Origin: Colletes latitarsis
Lineage: Eukaryota > Arthropoda > Insecta > Hymenoptera > Colletidae
Reading direction: 5' to 3'
Length of the DNA: 64,000 bases
Assembly (NCBI RefSeq): GCF_051014445.1
Contig: NC_135146.1
Coordinates: 4,836,001 to 4,900,000 of the forward strand
Shown piece after piece: positions 12,319-25,000 of the stretch (its first letter is position 1; each line of letters opens with the position of its first letter). The position numbers and the translations under genes were made by a program. The notes beneath the pieces are model-generated. The model was not told the origin of the DNA and searched no databases. It saw nothing but the letters and a program-made list of their open reading frames with translations.

Positions 12319-13725
12319 ATTCGATCTATATATTAGAGGATACCACTGGTTAGGTCAGGGTTAGGTCTGGTATTTGCCATCATCTGGCTCATACGTTCGC
12401 ATTTTTCGCATACTTGTTGGCCAGATCCTGGGCGTTTTCTGGTTTGGGACACGTATTAATGTGGTTCCACACTGCAACAGTGAGTTAACCCTGGATTCAA
12501 TCTATATTTTAGAGGATAACACCGGTTAGGTCAGGGGTAGGTCTGGTATTTGCCATCATCTGGCTCATACTTTCGCATTTTTCGCATACTTGTTGGCCAG
12601 ATCCTGGGCGTTTTCGGTTTGGATCACGTAGTAATGTCGCACCACACTGCAACAGTGAGTTAAACCTGGATTCAATCTATATTTTAGAGGATACCACTGG
12701 TTAGGTCAGGGTTAGGTCTGGTATTTTCTATAATCTGGCTCATGCTTTCGCATTTTTCGCATACTTGTTGGCCAGATCCTGGGCGTTTTCTGGTTTGGAT
12801 CACATAGTAATGTGGTTCCACACTGCAACAGTGAGTTAAACCTGGATTCAATCTATATTTTGGAGTATAACACCGGTTAGGTCAGGGTTAGGTCTGGTAT
12901 TTGCCATCATCTGGCTCATACTTTCGCAATTTTCGCATACTTGTTGGCTAGATCCTGGGAGCTTTCTGGTTTGGATCACGTAGTAATGTAGCACCACTCT
13001 GAAACAGTGAGCTAAACCTGGAATCAATCTATATTTTAGAGGATAACACTGGTTAGGTCAGGGTTAGGTCTGGTATTTGCCATCATCTGGCTCATACTTT
13101 CGCATTTTTCGCATACCTGTTGGCCAGATCCTGGGCGTTTTCTGGTTTGTGTCACGTCGTAATGTGGTACCACGCTGCAACAGTGAGTTAATCTTGGATA
13201 CAATCTATACTTTAGAGGATGATACCGGTTAGGTCAGGATTAGGTCTGGTATTTGCCATCATCTGGGTCATACTTTCGCATTTTTCGCATACTTGTTGAC
13301 CAGATCCTGGGCGTTTTCTGGGTTGTATCGCGTACTAATGTGGTACCACACAGAAACAGTGGGTTAAACCAGGATTCAATCTATATTTTAGAGCATAACA
13401 CCGGTTAGGTCAGGATTAGGTCTGGTATTTGCCATCATCTGGCCCATACTTTCGCATTTTTGGCATACTTGTTGGCCAGATCCTGGGCGTTTGCTGGTTT
13501 GGATCACGTAGTAATGTGGTTCCACGCTGCAACAGTGAGTTAAACCTGGATTCGATCTACATATTAGAGGGTAACACCGGTTAGGTTTGGGTTAGGTCTG
13601 GTATTTGGAATAATCTGGCTCATGCTTTCGCATTTTTCGCATACTTGTTGGCCAGATCCTGGGTGTTTTCTGGTCTGGATCACGTAGTAATGCGGTACCA
13701 CATTGAAACAGTGAGTTAATCCTGG
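12319..13725 (+). repeat. 8-mer higher-order repeat, copy 4 (1407 bp)
   Basis: Regular A-H unit with the A marker at 12446. I could not find a difference from copy 2 on reading the diagnostic positions, which implies very recent amplification or strong homogenisation. Confidence 0.95.
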
Positions 13726-15132
13726 ATTCGATCTATATATTAGAGGATACCACTGGTTAGGTCAGGGTTAGGTCTGGTATTTGCCATCATCTGGCTCATA
13801 CGTTCGCATTTTTCGCATACTTGTTGGCCAGATCCTGGGCGTTTTCTGGTTTGGGACACGTATTAATGTGGTTCCACACTGCAACAGTGAGTTAACCCTG
13901 GATTCAATCTATATTTTAGAGGATAACACCGGTTAGGTCAGGGGTAGGTCTGGTATTTGCCATCATCTGGCTCATACTTTCGCATTTTTCGCATACTTGT
14001 TGGCCAGATCCTGGGCGTTTTCGGTTTGGATCACGTAGTAATGTCGCACCACACTGCAACAGTGAGTTAAACCTGGATTCAATCTATATTTTAGAGGATA
14101 CCACTGGTTAGGTCAGGGTTAGGTCTGGTATTTTCTATAATCTGGCTCATGCTTTCGCATTTTTCGCATACTTGTTGGCCAGATCCTGGGCGTTTTCTGG
14201 TTTGGATCACATAGTAATGTGGTTCCACACTGCAACAGTGAGTTAAACCTGGATTCAATCTATATTTTGGAGTATAACACCGGTTAGGTCAGGGTTAGGT
14301 CTGGTATTTGCCATCATCTGGCTCATACTTTCGCAATTTTCGCATACTTGTTGGCTAGATCCTGGGAGCTTTCTGGTTTGGATCACGTAGTAATGTAGCA
14401 CCACTCTGAAACAGTGAGCTAAACCTGGAATCAATCTATATTTTAGAGGATAACACTGGTTAGGTCAGGGTTAGGTCTGGTATTTGCCATCATCTGGCTC
14501 ATACTTTCGCATTTTTCGCATACCTGTTGGCCAGATCCTGGGCGTTTTCTGGTTTGTGTCACGTCGTAATGTGGTACCACGCTGCAACAGTGAGTTAATC
14601 TTGGATACAATCTATACTTTATAGGATGATACCGGTTAGGTCAGGATTAGGTCTGGTATTTGCCATCATCTGGGTCATACTTTCGCATTTTTCGCATACT
14701 TGTTGACCAGATCCTGGGCGTTTTCTGGGATGTATCGCGTACTAATGTGGTACCACACAGAAACAGTGGGTTAAACCAGGATTCAATCTATATTTTAGAG
14801 CATAACACCGGTTAGGTCAGGATTAGGTCTGGTATTTGCCATCATCTGGCCCATACTTTCGCATTTTTGGCATACTTGTTGGCCAGATCCTGGGCGTTTG
14901 CTGGTTTGGATCACGTAGTAATGTGGTTCCACGCTGCAACAGTGAGTTAAACCTGGATTCGATCTACATATTAGAGGGTAACACCGGTTAGGTTTGGGTT
15001 AGGTCTGGTATTTGGAATAATCTGGCTCATGCTTTCGCATTTTTCGCATACTTGTTGGCCAGATCCTGGGTGTTTTCTGGTCTGGATCACGTAGTAATGC
15101 GGTACCACATTGAAACAGTGAGTTAATCCTGG
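13726..15132 (+). repeat. 8-mer higher-order repeat, copy 5 (1407 bp), right edge
   Basis: Regular A-H unit with the A marker at 13853. It carries private changes in F (TTTATAGGATGATACC instead of TTTAGAGGATG near 14621; TGGGATGTATCGCG instead of TGGGTTGTATCGCG near 14726). After its H monomer the array changes to the AGAAGGGTAAC type, so this is the right end of the 8-mer run. Confidence 0.94.
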
Positions 15133-17421
15133 ATTCGATCTATATATTAGAAGGGTAACACCGGTTAGGTTTGGGTTAGGTCTTGTATTTGCCTTCATCT
15201 GGCTCATACTTTCGCATTTTTCGCATACTTGCTGGCCAGATCCTGGGCGTTTTCTGGTGTGGGTCACGTAGTAATGTGGTACCACACTGCATCACTGAGT
15301 TAATCATGGATTCAATCTATATTTTAGAGGATAACACCGGTTAGGATTGGGTTAGGTCTGGTATTTGCCATCATCTGGCTCATACTTTCGCATTTTTCGC
15401 ATACTTGTTGGACAGATCCTGGGCGTTTTCTGTTTTGGATCACGTAGTAATGAGGCACCACACTGCAACAGTGAATTAATCCTGGATTCGATCTATATTT
15501 TACAGGATAACACCGGTTAGGTCAGGGTTCGGTCTGGTATTTGCCATCATCTGGCTCATACTTTCTCATTTTTCGCATACTTGATTGCAAGATCCTGGGC
15601 TTTTTCTGGTTTGGATCACGTAGGAATGTGGTACCACACTGATACAGTGAGTTAAACCTGGGTCGGATCAATGTTTTAGAGGATAGCACCGCTTAAGTCA
15701 GGGTCAGGTCTGGTCTATGCCATCACCTGGCTCATACTTTCGCATTTTTGGCATACTTGTTGGCCAGATCCTGGGCGTTTTCTGGGATGGATCACTTAGT
15801 AACGTGGTACCACAATGAAACAGTGAGTTAATCCTGGATTCAATCTATATTTTAGAGGATAGCACCGCTTAAGTCAGGGTCAGGTCTGGTCTTTGCCATC
15901 ATCTGGCTCATACTTTCGCATTTCTCGCGTGCTTGGTGGCCAGATCAAGAGCCTTTTCTAGTTTGGATCACGTAGTCATGTGATACCACACTGCAACAGT
16001 GAGTTAAACCAGGATTCAATCTATATTTTAGAGAATAACAACGGTTAGGTCAGGGTTAGGTCTGGTATTCGCCATCATCTGGCTCATACTTTCGCATTTC
16101 TCGCGTACTTGGTGGCCAGATCAAGGGCCTTTTCTGGTTTGGATCACGTAGTAGTGTGGTACCACACTGCAACAGTGAGCTAAACCTGGATTCAATCTAT
16201 ATTTTAGTGGATGACACCGGTTAGGTCAGGGTTAGGTCTGGTATTTGCCATCATCTGGCTCATATTTTCACATTTTTCGCATACTTGTTGGGCAGATCCT
16301 GGGCGTTTTCTGGTTTGGATCACGTAGTAATGTGGTACCACACTGCAACAGTGAGCTAAACCTGGATTCAATCTATATTTTAGAGGATAACACAGGTTAG
16401 GTCAGGGTTAGGTCTGGAATTTGCCATCATCTGGCTCATACTTTCGCATTTTTCACTTACTTGTTGGCCTGATCCTGGGCGTTTTCTGGTTTGGATCACG
16501 TTGGAATGTGGTACCACACTGAAACAGTGAGTTAATCCTGGATTCGATCTATATATTAGAGGGTAACACCAGTTAGGTTTGGGTTAGGTCTGGAATTTGC
16601 CATCATCTGGCTCATACTTTCGCATTTTTCGCACACTTGTTGACCAGATCCTGGGCGCTTTCTGGTTTGGATCACGTAGTAATGTAGCACCACTCTGAAA
16701 CAGTGAGTTAATCCTGGATTCAATCTATATTTTAGAGGATAACACTGGTTATGTCAGGGTTAGGTCTGGTATTTTCTATAATCTGGCTCATGCTTTCGCA
16801 TTTTTCGCATACTTGTTGGCCAGATCCTGGGCGTTTTCTGGTTTGTGTCACGTCGTAATGTGGTACCACGCTGCAACTGTGAGTTAATCTTGGATACAAT
16901 CTATACTTTAGAGGATGATAGCGGTTAGGTCAGGGTTAGGTCTGGTATTTGCCATCATCTGGGTCATACTTTCGCATTTTTCGCATACTTGTTGACCAGA
17001 TCCTGGGCGTTTTCTGGGTTGTATCGCGTACTAATGTGGTACCACACAGAAACAGTGTGTTAAACCAGGATTCAATCTATATTTTAGAGCATAACACCGG
17101 TTAGGTCAGGATTAGGTCTGGTATTTGCCATCATCTGGCCCATACTTTCGCATTTTTGGCATACTTGTTGGCCAGATACTGGGCGTTTTCTGGTTTGGGT
17201 TAGGTAGTAATGTGGTACCACACTGCAACAGTGAGTCAAACCTGAATTCAATCTATATTTTAGAGGATAACACCGGGTAGGTCAGGGTTAGGTCTGGTAT
17301 TTGCCATCATCTGGCTCATACTTTCGCATTTTTCGCATACTTGTTGGCCAGATCCTGGGTGTTTTCTGGTCTGGATCACGTAGTAATGCGGTACCACATT
17401 GAAACAGTGAGTTAATCCTGG
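15133..17421 (+). repeat. 13-mer higher-order repeat, copy 1 (2289 bp)
   Basis: The landmark AAGGGTAACACCGG at 15151 returns at 17440 and GATTGCAAG at 15583 returns at 17872, both at 2289 bases (13 x 176 + 1; the extra base comes from the 177-bp AGAAGGG monomer). The unit contains the whole 4205-5588 segment, then E, F and G-like monomers. It looks like a composite made from material also found at the left of the window. Confidence 0.9.
15662..15837 (+). repeat. Strongly diverged monomer, GTCGGATCAATG type (4 of 6)
   Basis: Fourth member, in the first copy of the 13-mer unit; counterpart of the one at 4403 at an offset of 11259. Confidence 0.9.
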
Positions 17422-17950
17422 ATTCGATCTATATATTAGAAGGGTAACACCGGTTAGGTTTGGGTTAGGTCTTGTATTTGCCTTCATCTGGCTCATACTT
17501 TCGCATTTTTCGCATACTTGCTGGCCAGATCCTGGGCGTTTTCTGGTGTGGGTCACGTAGTAATGTGGTACCACACTGCATCACTGAGTTAATCTTGGAT
17601 TCAATCTATATTTTAGAGGATAACACCGGTTAGGATTGGGTTAGGTCTGGTCTTTGCCATCATCTGGCTCATACTTTCGCATTTTTCGCATACTTGTTGG
17701 ACAGATCCTGGGCGTTTTCTGTTTTGGATCACGTAGTAATGAGGCACCACACTGCAACAGTGAATTAATCCTGGATTCGATCTATATTTTACAGGATAAC
17801 ACCGGTTAGGTCAGGGTTCGGTCTGGTATTTGCCATCATCTGGCTCATACTTTCTCATTTTTCGCATACTTGATTGCAAGATCCTGGGCTTTTTCTGGTT
17901 TGGATCACGTAGAAATGTGGTACCACACTGAAACAGTGAGTTAAACCTGG

Positions 17951-18126
17951 GTCGGATCAATGTTTTAGAGGATAGCACCGCTTAAGTCAGGGTCAGGTCT
18001 GGTCTATGCCATCACCTGGCTCATACTTTCGCATTTTTGGCATACTTGTTGGCCAGATCCTGGGCGTTTTCTGGGATGGATCACTTAGTAACGTGGTACC
18101 ACAATGAAACAGTGAGTTAATCCTGG
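17951..18126 (+). repeat. Strongly diverged monomer, GTCGGATCAATG type (5 of 6)
   Basis: Fifth member, in the second copy of the 13-mer unit, 2289 bases after the fourth. Confidence 0.9.
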
Positions 18127-19082
18127 ATTCAATCTATATTTTAGAGGATAGCACCGCTTAAGTCAGGGTCAGGTCTGGTCTTTGCCATCATCTGGCTCAT
18201 ACTTTCGCATTTCTCGCGTGCTTGGTGGCCAGATCAAGAGCCTTTTCTAGTTTGGATCACGTAGTCATGTGATACCACACTGCAACAGTGAGTTAAACCA
18301 GGATTCAATCTATATTTTAGAGAATAACAAAGGTTAGGTCAGGGTTAGGTCTGGTATTCGCCATCATCTGGCTCATACTTTCGCATTTCTCGCGTACTTG
18401 GTGGCCAGATCAAGGGCCTTTTCTGGTTTGGATCACGTAGTAGTGTGGTACCACACTGCAACAGTGAGCTAAACCTGGATTCAATCTATATTTTAGGGGA
18501 TGACACCGGTTAGGTCAGGGTTAGGTCTGGTATTTGCCATCATCTGGCTCATATTTTCACATTTTTCGCATACTTGTTGGGCAGATCCTGGGCGTTTTCT
18601 GGTTTGGATCACGTAGTAATGTGGTACCACACTGCAACAGTGAGCTAAACCTGGATTCAATCTATATTTTAGAGGATAACACAGGTTAGGTCAGGGTTAG
18701 GTCTGGAATTTGCCATCATCTGGCTCATACTTTCGCATTTTTCACTTACTTGTTGGCCTGATCCTGGGCGTTTTCTGGTTTGGATCACGTTGGAATGTGG
18801 TACCACACTGAAACAGTGAGTTAATCCTGGATTCGATCTATATATTAGAGGGTAACACCAGTTAGGTTTGGGTTAGGTCTGGAATTTGCCATCATCTGGC
18901 TCATACTTTCGCATTTTTCGCATACTTGTTGACCAGATCCTGGGCGCTTTCTGGTTTGGATCACGTAGTAATGTAGCACCACTCTGAAACAGTGAGTTAA
19001 TCCTGGATTCAATCTATATTTTAGAGGATAACACTGGTTATGTCAGGGTTAGGTCTGGTATTTTCTATAATCTGGCTCATGC

Positions 19083-19108
19083 TTTCGCATTTTTCGCATT
19101 TTTCGCAT
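19083..19108 (+). repeat. Triplicated TTTTCGCAT sub-repeat
   Basis: TTTCGCAT (19083-19090) is followed by two copies of TTTTCGCAT (19091-19099 and 19100-19108), where the standard monomer has one follow-on copy. It adds exactly 9 bases to the monomer and is the only such three-unit case I noticed. Replication slippage on the internal 9-mer pair is the likely cause. Confidence 0.95.
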
Positions 19109-19642
19109 ACTTGTTGGCCAGATCCTGGGCGTTTTCTGGTTTGTGTCACGTCGTAATGTGGTACCACGCTGCAACAGTGAGTTAATCTTGGATACAATCT
19201 ATACTTTAGAGGATGATAGCGGTTAGGTCAGGGTTAGGTCTGGTATTTGCCATCATCTGGGTCATACTTTCGCATTTTTCGCATACTTGTTGACCAGATC
19301 CTGGGCGTTTTCTGGGTTGTATCGCGTACTAATGTGGTACCACACAGAAACAGTGGGTTAAGCCAGGATTCAATCTATATTTTAGAGCATAACACCGGTT
19401 AGGTCAGGATTAGGTCTGGTATTTGCCATCATCTGGCCCATACTTTCGCATTTTTGGCATACTTGTTGGCCAGATACTGGGCGTTTTCTGGTTTGGGTTA
19501 GGTAGTAATGTGGTACCACACTGCAACAGTGAGTCAAACCTGAATTCAATCTATATTTTAGAGGATAACACCGGGTAGGTCAGGGTTAGGTCTGGTATTT
19601 GCCATCATCTGGCTCATACTTTCGCATTTTTCGCATACTTGT

Positions 19643-21143
19643 TGGCCAGATACTGGGCGTTTGCTGGTTTGGATCACGTAGTAATGTAGTTCCACGCTGC
19701 AACAGTGGATTAAACCTGGATTCAATCTATATTTTAGAGGATAACACTGGTTAGGTCAGGGTTAGGTCTGGTATTTGCCATCATCTGGCTCATACTTTCG
19801 CATTTTTCGCATACTTGTTGGCCAGATCCTGGGCGTTTTCTGGTGTGGGTCACGTAGTAATGTGGTACCACACTGCATCACTGAGTTAATCTTGGATTCA
19901 ATCTATATTTTAGAGGATAACACCGGTTAGGTCAGAGTTAGGTCCGGTATTTGCCATCATCTGGCTCATACTTTCGCATTTTTCGCATACTTGTTGGCCA
20001 GATCCTGGGCGTTTTCTGGTTTGGATCACGTAGTAATGTAGCACCACTCTGATACAGTGAGCTAAACCTGGAATCAATCTATATTTTAGAGGATAACACT
20101 GGTTAGGTCAGGATTAGGTTTGGTATTTGCAATCATCTCGCTCATACTTTCGCATTTTTCGCATACTTGTTGGCCAGATCCTGGGCGTTTGCTGGTTTGG
20201 ATCACGTAGTAATGTGGTTCCACGCTGCAACAGTGAGTTAAACCTGGATTCGATCTACATATTAGAGGGTAACACCGGTTAGGTTTGGGTTAGGTCTGGT
20301 ATTTGGAATAATCTGGCTCATGCTTTCTCATTTTTCGCATACTTGTTGGCCAGATCCTGGGTGTTTTCTGGTCTGGATCACGTAGTAATGCGGTACCACA
20401 TTGAAACAGTGAGTTAATCCTGGATTCGATCTATATATTAGAAGGGTAACACCGGTTAGGTTTGGGTTAGGTCTTGTATTTGCCTTCATCTGGCTCATAC
20501 TTTCGCATTTTTCGCATACTTGCTGGCCAGATCCTGGGCGTTTTCTGGTGTGGGTCACGTAGTAATGTGGTACCACACTGCATCACTGAGTTAATCTTGG
20601 ATTCAATCTATATTTTAGAGGATTACACCGGTTAGGATTGGGTTAGGTCTGGTATTTGCCATCATCTGGCTCATACTTTCGCATTTTTCGCATACTTGTT
20701 GGACAGATCCTGGGCGTTTTCTGTTTTGGATCACGTAGTAATGAGGCACCACACTGCAACAGTGAGTTAAACCTGGATTCAATCTATAATTTACAGGATA
20801 ACACTGGTTGGGTCAGGGTTAGGTCTGGTATTTGCCATCATCTGGCTCATACTTTCGCATTTTTCGTATACTTGTTGGCCAGATCCTGGGCGTTTTCTGG
20901 TCTGGATCACGTAGTAATGAGGTACCACATCGAAACAGTGAGTTAATCCTGGATTCGACCTATATATTAGAAGGGTAACACCGGTTAGGTTTGGGTTAGG
21001 TCTGGTATTTGCCATCATCTGGCTCATACTTTCGCATTTTTCGCATACTTGTTGGCCAGATCCAGGGCGTTCTCTGGGTTGGATCAGGTAGTAGTATGGT
21101 ACCGCACTGAAACAGTGAAGTAATCCTGGATTCGATCTATATA
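19643..21143 (+). repeat. Satellite block copied from, or sharing an origin with, 1.3-4.1 kb
   Basis: From 19649 to about 20320 it follows 1337-2010 at an offset of about 18312; from about 20130 to 21100 it follows 3051-4020 at an offset of 17079. It contains the AGAAGGGTAAC monomers, whose 177-bp length keeps a minus-strand frame open across neighbours. Differences from the left copy are scattered single bases, for example GATTACACC near 20621 and TATAATTTACAGG near 20786. Confidence 0.85.
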
Positions 21144-22010
21144 TTAGAGGGTGACACCGGTTAGGTTTGGGTTAGGTCTGGTATTTGCCATCATCTGGCT
21201 CATACTTTCGCATTTTTCGCATACTTGTTGGCCAGATCCTGGGCGTTTGCTGGTTTGGATCACGTAGTAATGTGGTTCCACGCTGCAACAGTGAGTTAAA
21301 CCTGGATTCGATCTATATATTAGAAGGGTAACACCGGTTAGGTTTGGGTTAGGTCTTGTATTTGCCTTCATCTGGCTCATACTTTCGCATTTTTCGCATA
21401 CTTGCTGGCCAGATCCTGGGCGTTTTCTGGTGTGGGTCACGTAGTAATGTGGTACCACACTGCATCACTGAGTTAATCATGGATTCAATCTATATTTTAG
21501 AGGATAACACCGGTTAGGATTGGGTTAGGTCTGGTATTTGCCATCATCTGGCTCATACTTTCGCATTTTTCGCATACTTGTTGGACAGATCCTGGGCGTT
21601 TTCTGTTTTGGATCACGTAGTAATGAGGCACCACACTGCAAGAGTGAATTAATCCTGGATTCGATCTATATTTTACAGGATAACACCGGTTAGGTCAGGG
21701 TTCGGTCTGGTATTTGCCATCATCTGGCTCATACTTTCTCATTTTTCGCATACTTGATTGCAAGATCCTGGGCTTTTTCTGGTTTGGATCACGTAGAAAT
21801 GTGGTACCACACTGAAACAGTGAGTTAAACCTGGGTCGGATCAATGTTTTAGAGGATAGCGCCGCTTAAGTCAGGGTCAGGTCTGGTCTATGCCATCACC
21901 TGGCTCATACTTTCGCATTTTTGGCACACTTGTTGGCCAAATCCTGGGCGTTTTCTGGGATGGATCACTTAGTAACGTGGTACCACAATGAAACAGTGAG
22001 TTAATCCTGG
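21144..22010 (+). repeat. Short re-run of the 13-mer start
   Basis: AAGGGTAACACCGG recurs at 21324, 882 bases (five monomers) after 20442, and the following monomers repeat the start of the 13-mer unit, including GATTGCAAG (21756) and a GTCGGATCAATG monomer ending at 22010. After 22010 the order jumps to the GAGAATAACAACGG monomer, skipping one monomer relative to 15838-16010, so this is a truncated and recombined third copy. Confidence 0.8.
21835..22010 (+). repeat. Strongly diverged monomer, GTCGGATCAATG type (6 of 6)
   Basis: Sixth and last member. It carries private changes GATAGCGCCGC, GGCACACTTG and GGCCAAATCC. None is seen to the right of 22010, so the type is confined to the left third of the window. 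Confidence 0.9.
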
Positions 22011-25000
22011 ATTCAATCTATATTTTAGAGAATAACAACGGTTAGGTCAGGGTTAGGTCTGGTATTCGCCATCATCTGGCTCATACTTTCGCATTTCTCG
22101 CGTACTTGGTGGCCAGATCAAGGGCCTTTTCTGGTTTGGATCACGTAGTAGTGTGGTACCACACTGCAACAGTGAGCTAAACCTGGATTCAATCTATATT
22201 TTAGGGGATGACACCGGTTAGGTCAGGGTTAGGTCTGGTATTTGCCATCATCTGGCTCATACTTTCACATTTTTCGCATACTTGTTGGGCAGATCCTGGG
22301 CGTTTTCTGGTTTGGATCACGTAGTAATGTGGTACCACACTGCAACAGTGAGCTAAACCTGGATTCAATCTATATTTTAGAGGATAACACAGGTTAGGTC
22401 AGGGTTAGGTCTGGAATTTGCCATCATCTGGCTCATACTTTCGCATTTTTCGCATACTTGTTGACCAGATCCTGGGCGCTTTCTGGTTTGGATCACGTAG
22501 TAATGTAGCACCGCTCTGAAACAGTGAGTTAATCCTGGATTCAATCTATATTTTAGAGGATAACACTGGTTATGTCAGGGTTAGGTCTGGTATTTTCTAT
22601 AATTTGGCTCATGCTTTCGCATTTTTCGCATACTTGTTGGCCAAATCCTGGGCGTTTTCTGGGATGGATCACTTAGTAACGTGGTACCACAATGAAACAG
22701 TGAGTTAAACCTGGATTCAATCTATATTTTAGAGGATAACACCGGTTAGGTCAGGGTTAGGTCTGGTATTTGCCATCATCTGGCTCATGCTTTGGCATTT
22801 TTCGCATACTTGTTGGCCAGATCCTGGACGTTTTCTGGTTTGGAACACGTAGTAATGAGGTACCACTCTGAAACAGTGAGTTAAACCTGTATTCAATCTA
22901 TGTTTTAGAGGATAACACCGGTTAGGTCAGGGTTAGGTCTGGTATTTGCCATCATCTGGCTCATACTTTCGCATTTTTCGCATACTTGTTGGCCAGATCC
23001 TGGGAGCTTTCTGGTTTGGATCACGTAGTAATGTAGCACCACTCTGAAACAGTGAGCTAAACCTGGAATCAATCTATATTTTAGAGGATAACACTGGTTA
23101 TGTCAGGATTAGGTCTGGTATTTGCCATCATCTGGCTCAAACTTTCGCATTTTTCGCATTCTTGTTGGCCAGATCCTGGGCGTTTTCTGGTTTGGGTCAC
23201 GTAGTAATGTGGTTCCACACTGCAACAGTGAGTTAAACCTGGATTCAATGTATATTTTAGGGGATAACACCGGTTAGGTCAGGGTTAGGTCTGGTATTTG
23301 CCATAATCTGGCTCATACTTTCGCATTTCTCGCGTACTTGGTGGCCAGATCAAGGGCCTTTTCTGGTTTGGATCACGTAGTAGTGTGGTACCACACTGCA
23401 ACAGTGAGCTAAACCTGGATTCAATCTATATTTTAGGGGATGACACCGGTTAGGTCAGGGTTAGGTCTGGAATTTGCCATCATCTGGCTCATACTTTCGC
23501 ATTTTTCGCATACTTGTTGGCCAGATCCTGGGAGCTTTCTGGTTTGGATCACGTAGTAATGTAGCACCACTCTGAAACAGTGAGCTAAACCTGGAATCAA
23601 TCTATATTTTAGAGGATAACACTGGTTATGTCAGGATTAGGTCTGGTATTTGCCATCATCTGGCTCAAACTTTCGCATTTTTCGCATTCTTGTTGGCCAG
23701 ATCCTGGGCGTTTTCTGGTTTGGGTCACGTAGTAATGTGGTTCCACACTGCAACAGTGAGTTAAACCTGGATTCAATGTATATTTTAGGGGATAACACCG
23801 GTTAGGTCAGGGTTAGGTCTGGTATTTGCCATAATCTGGCTCATACTTTCGCATTTCTCGCGTACTTGGTGGCCAGATCAAGGGCCTTTTCTGGTTTGTG
23901 TCACGTCGTAATGTGGTACCACTCTGCAACAGTGAGTTAACCTTGGATACAATCTATACTTTAGACGATGATAGCGGTTAGGTCAGGGTTAGGTCTGGTA
24001 TTTGCCATCATCTGGGTCATACTTTCGCATTTTTCGCATACTTGTTAACCAGATCCTGGGCGTTTTCTGGGTTTTATCGCGTAGTAATGTGGTACCACAC
24101 AGAAACAGTGGGTTAAAGCAGGATTCAATCTACATTTTAGAGCATAACACCGGTTAGGTCAGGATTAGGTCTGGTATTTGCCATCATCTGTCCCATACTT
24201 TCGCATTTTTGGCATACTTGTTGGCCAGATACTGGGCGTTTTCCGCTTTCGGTCACGTAGTAATGTGGTGCCACACTGCAACAGTGAGTTAAAGCTGAAT
24301 TCAATGTATATTTTAGAGGATAACACCGGTTAGGTCAGAGTTAGGTCTGGTATTTGCCATCATCTGGCTCATACTTTCGCATTTCTCGCGTACTTGGTGG
24401 CCAGATCAAGGGCCTTTTCTGGTTTGGATCACGTAGTAGTGTGGTACCACACTGCAACAGTGAGCTAAACCTGGATTCAATCTATATTTTAGGGGATGAC
24501 ACCGGTTAGGTCAGGGTTAGGTCTGGAATTTGCCATCATCTGGCTCATACTTTCGCATTTTTCGCATACTTGTTGGCCAGATCCTGGGCGTTTTCGGTTT
24601 GGATCACGTAGTAATGTCGCACCACACTGCAACAGTGAGTTAAACCTGGATTCAATCTATATTTTAGAGGATAACACTGGTTAGGTCAGGATTAGGTCTG
24701 GTATTTGCCATCATCTGGCTCATACTTTCGCATTTTTCGCATACTTGTTAACCAGATCCTGGGCGTTTTCTGGGTTTTATCGCGTAGTAATGTGGTACCA
24801 CACAGAAACAGTGGGTTAAACCAGGATTCAATCTACATTTTAGAGCATAACACCGGTTAGGTCAGGATTAGGTCTGGTATTTGCCATCATCTGTCCCATA
24901 CTTTCGCATTTTTGGTATACTTGTTGGCCAGATACTGGGCGTTTTCTGCTTTCGGTCACGTAGTAATGTGGTGCCACACTGCAACAGTGAGTTAAAGCTG

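Larger units (their letters stand above)
17422..19642 (+). repeat. 13-mer higher-order repeat, copy 2, with a 9-bp gain
   Basis: Matches copy 1 at an offset of 2289 up to about 19080 and 2298 after it, because of a 9-bp expansion at 19083-19108. Example: GATGATAGCGG lies at 16914 and 19212. The match is lost near 19645, where copy 1 reads GATCCTGGGTG and this copy reads GATACTGGGCG, the type found at 1337. The breakpoint therefore lies inside a monomer, in the TTGGCCAGAT segment. Confidence 0.9.

Noticed and set aside
15133..15150. RNA polymerase III B box in TGGATTCGATCTATAT, suggesting a tRNA-derived SINE origin
   Set aside because: Only GATTCGA resembles the box; the required distal C residues are missing and no A box lies at the right distance upstream.
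24045..24460. A transposon or other insertion at abrupt changes of monomer type
   Set aside because: Sequence on both sides and across each switch stays in satellite phase within a base or so; there are no target-site duplications, terminal inverted repeats or unrelated sequence.
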